Source: Emydura subglobosa (taxonomy: Eukaryota > Chordata > Testudines > Chelidae). Taken from it: 64,000 bases of DNA. A model generated the notes under the pieces. That model did no database searches and was not told the origin of the DNA. It saw only the letters and a list, made by a program, of their open reading frames with translations. The stretch covers positions 38,641,863-38,705,862 of the forward strand of contig ML679962.1 in the NCBI GenBank assembly GCA_007922225.1, given 5' to 3'. A program made the position numbers and the translations under genes. This document shows positions 48,170 to 59,539 of this stretch, in pieces (the first letter of the stretch is position 1; each line of letters begins with the position of its first letter).

Positions 48170-48350
48170 TCTAACTGCTGGGGACAAGAAGGAGACCTAA
48201 TGCTGGGGGCAGATTATCCCACATCAGCTACTGCAGGGTTCTTGCACCTTCCTATCCAATATCTGGGTTTGGTCACTCTGGGACACAGGAGACTGGACCA
48301 GGTGGCCCTGGGGTCTGAGTCAGTCTAGCAATTTCTATCTTCCTATGTTA
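48170..48350 (+). mobile_element. CR1 3' tail
   Basis: 'gcagggttcttgcaccttcc', 'ggagactggaccaggtggcc' and 'cagtctagcaatttctatct' followed by 'tcctatgtt' form a forward CR1 tail ending in its short terminal repeat. Confidence 0.7.
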
Positions 48351-49408
48351 TTTGTCAGAGTTAATGTGTCAGTTCTTTGATGTCTTTACATATCACCACT
48401 TACGTATTATCTAAAGCACCATGTACATGCACAGCTCTCTTAAAACTAATCAAAATAAGTATAAACAAAGAAAGAACACAATTCCACACAGTGATGATAA
48501 ACACACCTTGACTACGTCTAACAAACTTAACACACATATTCAGATGCAAATAACCTATTCAAGAGACTCAAAATCACATGGTCTCTCACAGTCCAAGGAC
48601 CACTATAAAAAGGCTGCCAAGGCTGCCTGTGTAATCTGCAACCATATGGTATTTTCCATCGTCTGGTATGCAGTGTTCTTTTTTCCTTACTGATAAGGGA
48701 CATAGAGAAAGTTTATTAATATAGTAATGAACATTTGTAAGGAGTTAAAACAACATTTCCTTTCCTAATCCCTTTACGATAGTATTTCTTCCTCAGCATC
48801 ATTAAATAGGCTTTCATCTGCTATGGATATTCTGCCGTTGTTTGAATGAATGAAAGGAGAGATTTGCTTGAAGCTGTTTGGGTAGTGCCACTGAGGGTAC
48901 CAGTAGAACAGGACACGGATATTAATGCTAATTCACACACCTTTGATCATTGTGACATTACGCGCACAGAATCTTGTCTGCCTCTGTTGATCATCTGTTA
49001 CTTTGCATGTGCCCTTTCACGACCAATTAGGTGAGTTAATGCATGTGACAATTCCCCATTTCAAGATGCGCTATCTGCTTACATTGTTGTAACGAAAAAA
49101 AGGTTTATATTTTATTGTATTGCTCTTGTTGCTATTTGAAATATAAGATTTCACCTCACTATGTGCTAACTAGATATTTTTTTAAATACAGCCAAGCGCT
49201 AATATTTCTGCTACATGAAAAGAAAATCTTCTCTTTTTAGTGAATCCAATGTATGAATGAATGTGCAACCCCCACTGGGAGTCTGCCGGCTGCTGGGGCT
49301 CCAGACTGAGCCTACAGGGGCCTCTACCAAAAAGACTAACTATAGAGCCCTCTGACCAGAGCCCTCCGACACCATTTCTCAGTACACTTGGGGGCAGGAG
49401 TGGAGAGG
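48351..49408. other. Unassigned, no gene seen
   Basis: AT-rich. No recognised motif in the short frames. Confidence 0.3.
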
Positions 49409-50482
49409 TGTAACAGCCTTTACCCCACGTTCACCCTTTTTACATGACTATGATACACTTCATACAAAGTATGCCTTGTGAGGTACAGTATCATTTGAAA
49501 ACTCACAATTTGCTGATCATTATTCGTCCTGGTAAAATATTTGTGGCAACACTGTTAAAATGACAGGATTTTACGGTCTGATATTACTGAAGACGTGTTC
49601 TGCGTCTGGGGAACAGTCACAAACCAGTTCTCCAGAGACAAAAGGCTAGCCAATGCTTCAGCCAGGTGTCAACAAAATCAAATGGACCATCACCCGGTTC
49701 CATGGCCATTCCTTGCCAGGAAAGAGGATGTGGGTGAAAATCTACATCTTGACAAAGAAACAGCTGTGGGTTCCCAGCCACACAGACTTTATGTCTCCTG
49801 AACCTCAGCTGGAGTGCAGATGATTCTCAAAGAAGAGAAAGGACTAGAAAAGGAGAGAGGAGACACTCCAGCAGAGGTGACCTGCGGGGGGAGGGGGATG
49901 TGGGGTCATGTGGTCAAGCAGCCCGTGCAGGGTTTTCTCCGCTTGGCCTGCTGTCCTTCTCCTGCTGCGCCTCCCCACAGCATGTCAGCATATTTCTGGA
50001 GCTGCTCCTCATGCTGGCTGACTCTGCTCAGGATCACTGGCTGTGTACTGAGCGGCAGCTGCCTGCAAGAGCCCCTCCCTGCCTGGGCCCAGCTGCCAGG
50101 GACAGGAGCTGAGCAAGCCAGAAGTGTGCTGATGAGCCGAGGACAGAGCCCCAGGAGAATGCAGCAGCCGCGGGCTCGGCACAGGGTGGGAAGTTGCTAG
50201 GGAAGGTGCCAGGAGCAAGTTCCCTGACTTCTGCTCAGCCCGAGTTAAGGGCCTCCCCTGCTGAGATGTCCGTGAGGATGCAGGAGCTCCTGGGAGACAC
50301 TGCAATGCTGTGAGTCTGCCCGAGCCAGGGATGACCAGGCCTGGCCCAGACACGCGTATTACCCACTCCTGCGGCCCCAGCCCAGAGCCAGCAGAATTGG
50401 CTGCCCTGACCCAGGGATGTGGGGCTAGAAGGTTGCTCCCAGAGGTGACATGTGGGTGTGTAATAGTGTGGGGTTGGCTCGG

Positions 50483-51409
50483 GGTGCTGTCCTCGGAGGG
50501 AAGCCACATTGCTTCGTTATAGGCAGGCAAATAGTCAGTAGCCTGGGCCCTCGGGCAGGGCAGGGCAGGCAACAAGACTTTAGCCCGGGCCCTTCCGACA
50601 GGGCGAAGCAGGCAAAACAACACAGTCTCTACGCCCAGGTCCTCAGGCCGGGGCGGGGCCGGCAAGACAAACAGAGCAACCAGCTACAGCCTATCGAGGT
50701 TTAGCAGCCCAAGGTGGCAGTCACCCCAGGGTTGGGCTGGCCGAGGGACACAGGCCTACCTGACTCCACCGTGTCCCAGCCCAGGGCCCTAGCAGTGGCG
50801 GGGTGTCCTGCCACTGCACCTGTGGGGCTCCCACCAAAACGCACTGAGTAGGGGCCCAGCATGGGCAGAGCTGGACCGAGGCCAGCTATTCCTAGGCCAC
50901 CCCCGTACCCAGGTACCTGTAGTCCCTGTCACAGTCCAGCTCCTTGGGGTAGATGGCGAAGGGCAGCCCCAGCAGGGCCCTTGGGGTCACCAGCGTCTGG
51001 CAGCTCCTCCAAGTTGTTTGGGGCAGGAGGCTCGGGCAAGTCGCAGGCAGCAGGTAGCTCCTCCGAGCCACGGGCAGCCGGCCGCTCTCCCTAGACATGG
51101 GCCACAGGCAGCCCTTCCCAGTCGCTGGGTCCCGGTAGCTCAGGCAGGCCCTCTATGCTTCCGCCGGTGGGTACTTTGGGTGGCCCTTTTACAGAGTCAA
51201 GCTCAGGTCCCAGCCCTGGGAGAGAGACCTCCTCCTCCTCTGGCAGCTTCCTCTTGACTGAGCTAGAGGGCCTGGCTTTTATACTTCCTGTCCCGCCCCT
51301 GCATTTCTGGTTTGGAAGTGGTGCGGTACCCGGGCCGGCCCACCAAGTGGCACGCGTCAGGTCAGTCCCTCGGTGTTGGCCTCGAGGGAGGCCACACTGC
51401 CTTGCTACA
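50483..51409 (-). mobile_element. GC-rich putative LTR with TATA box
   Basis: On the minus strand it begins 'tgtagcaaggcagtgtggcc' at 51409, and a related start motif (39 bp on the plus strand) recurs at 50483-50521, 888 bp away. Minus-strand 'gaagtataaaagccaggccc' (about 51276-51295) is a good TATA box roughly 110 bp into the block. The region is CpG-richer than its surroundings. No gag or pol frame is visible, so it is either a solo LTR pair or a rearranged copy. Confidence 0.42.
50541..50682. repeat. GC-rich tandem repeat, three units of about 45-49 bp
   Basis: Units contain 'gcctgggccctcgggcaggg', 'gcccgggcccttccgacagg' and 'gcccaggtcctcaggccggg', each followed by a 'gcaggcaacaagac'-like part. 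Confidence 0.8.
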
Positions 51410-51700
51410 GGTGATCACATGTTCCCTCCTTTTCATTGCCCTCACCCACTATCAGCAGGCACGAGTCATCTCTGTGCTCCAGATTATCCCTCGTTTCTCT
51501 CTACTGATGGCAACACTTGAAGAACAAAGGAAACTGCTGGGAGAGCAATACAGCAGAGCACAGACAATCCAGGAAGTTTTTGGAGAGTGTTGGGGACAGC
51601 CTTCCTGGTTCAAGTGCTGCAGGGGGACCAACTAGGAGCTCTGCTCCTCTTGACCTGCTGCTCACAAGCAGGGAAGATTTGGTAGGGGGAGTAGAAGTGG

Positions 51701-52720
51701 GTGGCAACCTGGGCAGCAGTGAAAAAAGGAAGGAAGGAGAACAACAGAATACAGACCCCGAACTTCCGAAAAGCAGACTTTGACTCCCTCAGAGAGCTAA
51801 TGGGCAGGATCCCCTGGGAGGCTAATATGAGGGGGAAAAGAGTCCAGGAGAGCTGGCTGTATTTTAAAGAAACCTTATTGAGGATGCAGGAACAAGCCAT
51901 CCTGATGTGGAGAAAGAATAGCAAATATGGTAGGCGCCCAGAGAAATCTTCAGTGAGCTTACACACAAAAAGAAGTGATAGCTTGGACAGATGACCAGGC
52001 AAGAATATAAAAACACATGCCAGGGTGAAATCAGGAAGGCCAAAGCACAACTGGAGTTGCAGCTAGCAAGGACATGAAGGGTAACAAGAAGGGTTTCTAC
52101 AGGTATTTTATCAACAAGAAGAAGGTCAGGGAAAGTGTGGGCCCCTTATTGAATGGGGGAGGCAACCAACTGAGCAATGATGTGAAAAAAGCTGAAGTAC
52201 TCAATGATTTTTTTTGCCTCTGTCTTCACAGACAAGGTCGGCTTCCAGACTGCTGCACTGGGCAGCACAGAATGGGGAGGAGGTGAGCAGCCCTCAGTAT
52301 TGAAAGAACAGGTTCAGGACTGTTTAGATAAGCTGGACGTACACAAGTCCGTGGGGTCAGATGCAATGCATCCGAGAGTGCTGAGGGAGTTGGCTGAAGT
52401 GATTGCAGAGCCATTGGCCATTATCGTTGAAAACTCGTACCAATCAGGAGAGGTCCCAGATGATTGGAAAAAGGCAAATCTAGTGCCCATCTTTAAAAAA
52501 GGGAAGAAGGAGAATCCAGGGAACTACAGACCAGTCAGCCTCACTTCAGTCCCTGGAAAAATCATGGAGCAGGTCCTCAAGAAATCCATTTTGAAGCACT
52601 CAGAAGAGAGGAAGGTGATCAGGAACAGTCAGCATAGATTCACCAAGGGCAAGTCATGCCTGACCAACCTGATTGCCTTCTATGATGAGATGACTGGCTC
52701 TGTGGATGTGGGGAAAGCGG
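51701..52720 (+). pseudogene. CR1 ORF2: linker and reverse transcriptase fingers
   Basis: In order: FRKADFDSLRELMGRIPWEA, VQESWLYFKETLLRMQEQAI, KGNKKGFYRYFINKKKVRES, FFASVFTDKVGFQ, LDKLDVHKSVGSDAMHPRVL, DWKKANLVPIFKKGKKENPG, NYRPVSLTSVPGKIMEQVL, SQHRFTKGKSCLTNLIAFYD and [11 protein letters not shown]. These are the endonuclease-RT linker and the fingers subdomain of CR1. There are several frame changes upstream of 52204, after which the frame is open. It breaks off just before the palm motif A (YLDFSKAFD-type), which is missing. Confidence 0.92.
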
Positions 52721-53371
52721 CGTTCTGCAGAAAAGGACCTGGGGGTTACTGTGGACAAGAAGCTAGATGTGAGTCAACAGGATGCCCTTTTTGCCAAGGC
52801 TAATGGCATATTGGGCTGCATTAGTAGGAGCATTGCCAGCAGATCAAGGGAAATGATTATTCCCCTCTATTCAGCACTGGTGAGGCCACATCTGGAGTAC
52901 TGTGTCCAGTTTTGGGCCCCCTATTACAGGAAGGATGTGAACAAATTGGAGAGAGTCCAGGGGAGAGCAACAAAAATGATGAGGGGGCTGGAGCACAAGA
53001 CTTACGAGGAGAGGCTGAGGGAACTGGGCTTGTTTAGTCTGAAGAAGAGAAGGGTGAGGGGGGATTTGATAGCAGCCTTCAACTTCCTGAAGGGGGGTTC
53101 CAGGGAGGATGGGGCTAGGCTGTTCTCAGCGGTGGCAGATGACAGAACAAGGAGCAATGGTCTCAAGTTGCAGTGGGGGAGGTCTAGGTTGGACATTAGG
53201 AAAACCTTTTTAACCAGGAGGGTGGTGAAGCACTGGAATGGGTTACCTAGGGAGGTGGTGGAATTGTTAAGACCCAGCTGGACAAAGCCCAGGCTAGGAT
53301 CATTTAGCTGGGGTTGGTCCTGCTTTGAGCAAGGGGCTGGACTAGATGACCTCCTGAGGTCCCTTTCCTAA
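52706..53371 (+). pseudogene. CR1 ORF2: C-terminal region after the deletion
   Basis: It resumes at [20 protein letters not shown] and continues [80 protein letters not shown] and [16 protein letters not shown] before the stop. The frame is open for 221 codons and conserved to the end of ORF2, so this copy is fairly young. The segment between the fingers and this region, including both palm aspartate motifs, was lost in one internal deletion at about 52720. The protein would be inactive. Confidence 0.92.
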
Positions 53372-53992
53372 TCTTTTGTGATTCTATGAAAAATCTTTGG
53401 CCTGGGGAAGGGATCCTGACAAAGATTCAGCCAGTAAGACTGCTAAAATATGTGTTGAGAAAGACCTTTGCTTTGAATTCACGCTAGCTTGTTAAGTTAG
53501 GTATTAGTTGTGATTTACTTTTATTTTCTTGTAACCAATTCTGACTTATGTTTCATTAGCTGTAATAACCTAAAATCTATCTTCCTGTACTTAATAAACT
53601 TGCTTTATTGTTTTATCTAGACAGTGTGGTTGAATTGGAGTGTCTGGGAAACTTCATTTGGGATAACAGGATTTGTGCATATCATTTTCCATTCATAACA
53701 TGACAAACTTTATATGAGTTTGTGCTGTCCAGGCGGGTGATGGGCAGTACAAAACGCACACTTCTGGGGGAAAGTCTGGAACTGCGAATTGCTGGTGTTG
53801 CCCTGCAGTATAATTCAAGGATGGCTGGTTGTACCACTCTAGATGGGCATAATTTACCTGCTGGAGGCTGTGTGTCAACAGACCAGGAGTAGTAGCTCTC
53901 ACAGTAAAGCAGTGTAAAAGGCACCCCCAGGGTGGTGAACTGAGAGGACACAGCTGTTCATTGGTCTGGATTGTACCCTGGAGAATATCACA

Positions 53993-54660
53993 GGAGGAAT
54001 TAGGAACCCCTGCTGAGGCCAACAGGGAGGTCTCTATACAAGCCATCCCCCCAGACCACTGACAAGCCAGGGCTGCACTGCCCTAGCAAGGGGACAGCCT
54101 GATTCTGCACAGGGCCAGAGAGTTTACTCTTCCATTTGGGCGTGGAAACAGAGAGAAAGCACAGCATAAAGACTCGCAGCTAAACTCCTACTCCTGCCAA
54201 AGGCAGATTCTGCATTGCTGTAAGACTCTCGCTACATGGAAGAGGCATGACTGGCATCTGGCAGAGAAGGATCCAACCAGCACCAGCTAGCAAGAGCCAG
54301 CTGAGAGCAAAGGAGAATTTCAGACCAGAGAAACCAGTGAACCCGGCTGGAGTCAGGAAAGAACTCTGCCCCCACCCAGAGGTGAAGCGAAAGTGAGGGA
54401 ACTTTTCTTTAAGCTAGCCAACTCCACAGCCGTGCTACACTCTGTCTCAGGACCTGAGACCTCAGCATGCCATCCAACTCAAGCAGGTGCGATAAGGGAG
54501 CTGGGATTCAAGGGCTGGTGAGTGTTACATAGTGGAGAACTGGCTCATTCATTAGTTAAGGTTCACCCCTTTCTTCCCCAGATCCTATTTTCCTGTTCCC
54601 AGCAAAGTCATCCCATTTGTTATACTGATGTGTCATTCCTTTGGTGGGTTTGTTTTATTT
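53993..54660. other. Unassigned flank
   Basis: Purine-rich, no recognised repeat end, short frames only. It could be internal sequence of the LTR element at 49409, but nothing supports this directly. Confidence 0.3.
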
Positions 54661-54669
54661 ACTTTATTG

Positions 54670-55625
54670 TCCCTTGTGTGCTGACCCTATGCTATTTAAC
54701 ATTTTAATCTATGACCAGGGGGAAAAAACCCAAAACCATCACTGATAAAGTTTGCAGAGGACACAAAAATGAGGGGAGTGGTAAACAGTAAAGAGGCCAG
54801 ATGCAGATGCAGAGCGATCTGGAGCACTTGATAAGCTTGGTGCAAGCAAACAATGTGCATTTTAATATGGCCAAACATAGAGTTGGACATTCAGGAACAA
54901 AGAACATAGGCCACATTTACAGGACAGGCGACTTTATCCTGGAAAGACGTGACTATGAAAAGGATTATGTGGTTGTGATAGATAATCAGCTGAATGTGAA
55001 CTCCTAGTGTGATGCTGTGCTCAAAGAAGGGCTAATAGAATCCTTGGATGCACAAATAGGAATCTCAAGTAGGAGCAGAGAGGTTATTTTACCTCTCTAT
55101 TTGGCACTGTATTTGACCACGGCTCGAATGTCCAGTTCTGGTGTTCACAATTCAAGAAGGATGTTGATTAATTGGAGATGGTTCGGCGAAAATCCTCAAG
55201 AATGATTAAAGGATTAGAAAACATGTCTTAGAGTGATAGACTCTGGGAGCACAATTTATTTTGTTAAACAAAGGGAAGGTTAATACGTGACTTGATCACA
55301 TTCTAAGTACCTACATGGGGAACAAATATTTGATAATGGGCTCTTCAGTTCAGCAGAGAAAGGTCTGACATGATCTGGTGGCTGGTAGTTGAAGTTAGAC
55401 AAATTCATACTGGAACTAAGGCATAATTATTTTTTTTAAAACAATGAGAGTAATTAGCCATTGAAACCACTTACCACTGACCATTGTTGAATCAACAGTG
55501 GATTTTTTAAAGATATGCTCTAGTTCAAAAGGAATTATCTGGGGGCAGTTCTCTGGCCTGTGTCGTACAGAATGTCAGTCTGGATGACCACAGTGGTCTC
55601 TTCTGGCCTTGGAATCTATTACTCT
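54670..55625 (+). mobile_element. CR1 LINE, 3' half of ORF2 and tail
   Basis: 'atgctatttaacattttaat', 'gataaagtttgcagaggaca' (FADDT-region relic), 'tttaatatggccaaacatag', 'aggttattttacctctctat' and the tail 'gtctggatgaccacagtggt' with 'cttctggccttggaatctat' follow CR1 order from the palm region to the 3' end. Many stops. The catalytic aspartates are not both preserved. Confidence 0.9.
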
Positions 55626-55639
55626 GTCTGTGCCCCAGC

Positions 55640-55815
55640 TCGCCATAAGTAAAATGAAAATACGACCACTTGCTTTCATTCACTCTTGGTCCTTCTTGTC
55701 TGTTATAATGCTAAATTCTTTGGCACTATGTCTATGTACAGTGCCTAGCACTTGGGGCCCCCAAATCAGGCAGAGACTGAATGCTACTGTAATGTAAATA
55801 ACAATAAAAATATAA
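55640..55815 (+). mobile_element. SINE tail with A-rich end
   Basis: 'tgtctatgtacagtgcctag', 'cacttggggcccccaaatca' and 'gctactgtaatgtaaataac' then 'aataaaaatataataaa' match the 3' tail of the amniote SINE, in forward orientation. Confidence 0.65.
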
Positions 55816-55995
55816 TAAAGTCAAAGAAACGTAAAGCAGGAAAAAATAAGTAATCCCTTTTGGTTTTCCATAAAGTATCAGTGAAAATTGTTAATCAATA
55901 GCAAGTCATTGATTTTCATTTTCCTCTAGCCGACATAATGTGCCCCAGTTTAACACTTCTGCTCTTCCCAGTCAGTAATCCTTGCAGCTCATGTT
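55816..55995. other. Unassigned short gap
   Basis: AT-rich, nothing recognised. Confidence 0.3.
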
Positions 55996-55999
55996 CATA

Positions 56000-56180
56000 G
56001 ACTCAGAGACTTTACAATCAGAAAGGACCATTATGATCACCTAGTCTGACCTCCTGCACAATGCAGGCCACAGAACCTCACACATCCAGTCCTGCAATAG
56101 ATCCCTAACCTATGACTGAGTTACTGACATCTTCAAATCATGGTTTAAAGAGTTCAATGTACAGAGAATCCACCAAAAAG
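56000..56180 (-). mobile_element. CR1 3' end
   Basis: 'atcagaaaggaccattatga', 'cctagtctgacctcctgcac' and 'gtacagagaatccacc' are the reverse of a CR1 3' tail, similar to the copy at 15557. Confidence 0.85.
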
Positions 56181-57160
56181 TGACCTGTGCCCCATGCGGC
56201 AGAGGAAAGTGAAAACCCCCCAGGGCCTCTGCCATCTCTCTCTTCACTTCTCTCTGTCAGGCTCTTCTATTTGCAGTCTCCACACTTTAACGATCTGTTA
56301 ACTGGGCAGAGGTTTTCAGTCTGTGGTCCATGCAGAGTTGGATGGTCACACGTTGGCGGCTCTCTGATTTCTTTCCAACTCATACTTGCACTAAAAGAAG
56401 CTAAAAATGAACAGATTCCTTTCCCAACAGCACTCTTCCACCCAGATGAGTGGTGCATTTGCCACAGGGATGTTGGGTGCTTGCACACGAGAGGAAGCTG
56501 TCTGTGCATTTGGGAATGGAAAAGCAGGTGGCCCACAAGACAACCTCTGGATAATAATGTGGCCCACACCAAGAAAAAGTCTGAGACCCCTACAAATAGA
56601 GTCTAATTTGGGATTAGCCAGGATAGGTCAGATTGCAGACAACATGGAGTATCCTGGAATAGCTCACAATGTCTTATGGTCAGATTAAAGATGGATGACA
56701 AATACTGCACGACTTGTGTAAGAGACAGATGAATTATTAATAGAATTCAGGAACACTATTACTTTAAACTACCTCGCTGGCCACTGAGAACATTCAGCAA
56801 TTCAGAATGCAGAATGAAGCTTTTCTATTGTGAAGTTAGGTCACTGCAGAAAAGAACCCTGACAAATATATAATTTGGTATGATTCCCCTTGGATGTTTA
56901 GTGTAATAGCAGTAGTATTTATGTCACCATGAGTCATACCCATCTATTTCTCCGATAGCAAAGACACAAATATTTAAAATCTGAACCTGCTCTCCTCATG
57001 CAGGAAAAACTCTCATTTAAATCCTTATTTCAGTGCAATTAGCTGGCTTTTAGAATGAGGGAGCAGTACAACTTCTGCACATGCAACTGAGCCATCATCA
57101 TGACAGGCCTATCACTTAGGCTTGCAAAAGGAGAATTGTAGCTGTTTATGACAACATCCC
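56181..57160. other. Unassigned, no gene seen
   Basis: The frames of 93-139 codons at 56187-56688 overlap one another on both strands and carry no recognised domain. Confidence 0.3.
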
Positions 57161-57748
57161 TGCCACAGGGTGAGTGGGCCTGGGCCCTGTCCACGAAGTG
57201 GGTGCAGCACCCCTGTTGCAGGGCAGGTGCTCCCATTTGGCCAATGAAGAGGGTAGTGCAGCAGCTGGGCGCTATAAAGGATCAGGGAGAACCAGAGACA
57301 AGAAGAGAGGGCGAGAAAGAGAAGGAGCGTGGGGAAAGTCCTGAGGGTTAGGAACGCTCTTTGCAGGCCCTCCCTGGGAAGAGAGAGGAATATGCTAGGA
57401 GACTCTGTGTTTTGGAACCTGGAGGGAAGGCTGATGGAAGGAGAGCAGCCAGAGAGGCAGGGCCAGAGGGCTGGAAAGGACTGGCGGCAGGAGAAGCAGC
57501 AGAGGGGGAACTGCTGGCACTAAGCAGAAGAGCCATAGCCAAGGGTCAGAGAGGGCCGAAGGCGGGGGAGCAGCAGAGGGGCTTGCTCGCTGATGTCTCT
57601 GGAGCTGGACAGCTGGACCCAAAGGAACTATACGGAGGCTGGGGAGGAAGCGATGTTCCCATCAGAGAGGCTGTGGCGGTTCCATTGGGAAAAGTGGGGT
57701 TGCACACTCTCACTGTGCTTGTGCTAAAACACGGTGGATGAGACACAC
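57161..57748 (+). repeat. Solo LTR, gypsy-like, copy B
   Basis: It starts 'tgccacagggtgagtgggcc'. 'gctataaaggatcagggaga' (about 57270) is a TATA-like promoter element. It shares the purine-rich body, 'gcagaggggcttgctc' and 'agtggggttgcacac' with copy A at 32988. It ends near 'gatgagacaca'. No internal coding sequence adjoins it. Confidence 0.6.
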
Positions 57749-58639
57749 GTGCCAAATTTCAGGAAATCTGCTCCAGTGCAATTAGCTCAGGTGTGTGGCA
57801 CCCCTTTTTTACCACGATGCCCCAATCCCCAGCCAACATGACATGCCCTGCAAGGCTCCTTACTAATTGATTACAACCTGCTGGGTGCCACTACCCAATA
57901 ATTACACGCAGCACTTTGCCTCGAATAATGAACTGCAAAGTTTCCTGACAATGTAAAACCAGTGACACCGACAACATGAAAACTCCTATCAATGTTGGAT
58001 GATCACTTTTCATAATTAAAATATTCTCTCATTTTAAACCTTCCCAGCCCAAGGTGCTAAGCACCCTCAGTTCCCACCCTGGGAAGAGTGGAGATGCTAT
58101 GTGCCGCAGTAGGAAATCAGCACCATACAGAATGGATAGTCTCAAAATGCTCAGGTTTATTTTAAAAAAGGATCTGAAATGTTCAGTACCAATTAAAAAA
58201 CTAACAAAACACGTGTCCAGACATCAGGCCACTGAGCTGGAACATGTGTGGGAACAGCCTTTCAGCCCATGAGGCATAGGGTATCATGCACACACTTCTT
58301 AATAGACTCTGTTCTGTCTCAGAGATCCAATGACACAGGGCAAGATGGTACACAGTGATTTGTACTACAGCCCAGGTCAACAGCAGTCAACATCCTCTCC
58401 ACAGCGTCTCAGTGTGCCACTCATCAACAAGCCAACTCCTTCCCCAGGACAACAATACAGACCTTTTACTGCTCCTCAGGAAAAACCATCTTTATCATCC
58501 AAACCAACTCTGCCAACGGCACAGGAGACCCACATGTGCAGACGTAGGCTAGCCCTTTGTCAGCAGAGTGGGAAAATGCTGCCTCCTGAGGACTGCACAA
58601 GTGCCAATTTCCCAGACAGCAATAACTGCTCTTCCCCCT
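57749..58639. other. Unassigned, no gene seen
   Basis: Short frames only. Confidence 0.3.
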
Positions 58640-58770
58640 TAGGGTGACCAGACACCCCAATATTACTGCGACTGTCCCGATATTAGGGGCTCTCTCTTAT
58701 ATAGGCAACTCTACCCCTCCCTGAAAATAAACATGTCCCAATGTTTCACATTTGCTACTTGGTCACTCTA
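58640..58770. mobile_element. Non-autonomous hAT element
   Basis: 131 bp. The left end 'tagggtgaccagacacc' and the reverse complement of the right end 'tagagtgaccaagtagc' form TIRs. The body includes 'gactgtcccgatattagggg', typical of the 'TAGGGTGACCAGA' amniote hAT family. Flanks 'ttccccct' and, one base out, 'ttccacca' suggest a degraded 8-bp duplication. Confidence 0.75.
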
Positions 58771-59535
58771 TTTCCACCACGCTACAGAAAAGCACACCAC
58801 TGCAGCAGCCACAATGGCAACACAGCATTGGGCCTGCGGCAGACGAGAGAGAGACAGAGATGAAAGAAAGGAAAGAAAATTTAAATCAGCAGCCCAAGGT
58901 GAGACAACCTTCTTTAGCGGACTCAGGTACAGGCTAATTCAACACAAACTGTACAACACAAGTTGAAGATATAAAAAGGGAACAATCATAGAAACTACAG
59001 TCAGGAGCAGCTGAACTATCCAGTTAATGAAGTCTGTTATTTTCAGGATTGAACACAAATTCAAACATCTCCGCTTGTCTTGGAAAAGCATTGATTCTTG
59101 GCTTGAAAAAGGGACCTCATCCACCTGCCACGTGTTTTTAAATCAATGGAGCAATAACATTTCATTACAATCCTATGTTCTAATCAATATTACAACAGTG
59201 AATATCTTGAACAATCTAGACTAATGCTCCTATTGGGCATGTGCAGAGACACTTCAGGTTAGCATTTCCTGGTTTTTCTTGAGCTATGGTCTGGGGAGTC
59301 CCACACTGCGGAAGGACACAGGGAAACAGAACGCACTGTTGTGTCACAGCAACCTTAATTCTCCATTTACCAAGGTTTGTTACATACGATCCAAGGTTAG
59401 AATCCCAGCAAGGGACTTTCTGATACAATGTTCTCACCCAACAATAATTATCCTCAGAAATTGCAGAGGCGCTAAAACCCCAGATGAAATGTGCTGATAT
59501 TAAACTTTGGCTAAACTTGGGAGGGAAACTATTTT
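58771..59535. other. Unassigned, no gene seen
   Basis: Nothing recognised in either strand. Confidence 0.3.
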
Positions 59536-59539
59536 CCTA

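Larger units (their letters stand above)
51415..53390 (+). mobile_element. CR1 LINE with deleted catalytic core
   Basis: Forward copy beginning inside the endonuclease domain (CWESNTAEHRQSRKFLES, about 51534-51587). It runs through the linker and the reverse transcriptase fingers, then jumps to the C-terminal region and a 3' tail ending 'ttttgtgattctatga'. Younger and longer than the other CR1 copies here, it lies inside the split LTR-like element. Confidence 0.93.
49409..53992 (+). mobile_element. LTR-like element split by later insertions
   Basis: The left piece starts 'tgtaacagcctttacccc' (49409 to about 49880). The right piece (53391-53992) carries 'acttaataaacttgctttat' with a polyadenylation signal and ends 'gaatatcaca'. 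Together they have the TGT...ACA form of an LTR. Flanking 'agagg' and 'ggagg' match at 4 of 5. Between them are GC-rich LTR-like DNA and a CR1. I recall the right piece as a common turtle repeat. The LTR classification is inferred. Confidence 0.5.

Noticed and set aside
50009..50665. Minus-strand 218-codon open frame
   Set aside because: It lies in the GC-rich LTR-like block, overlaps other long frames on both strands, covers a tandem repeat and shows no domain.
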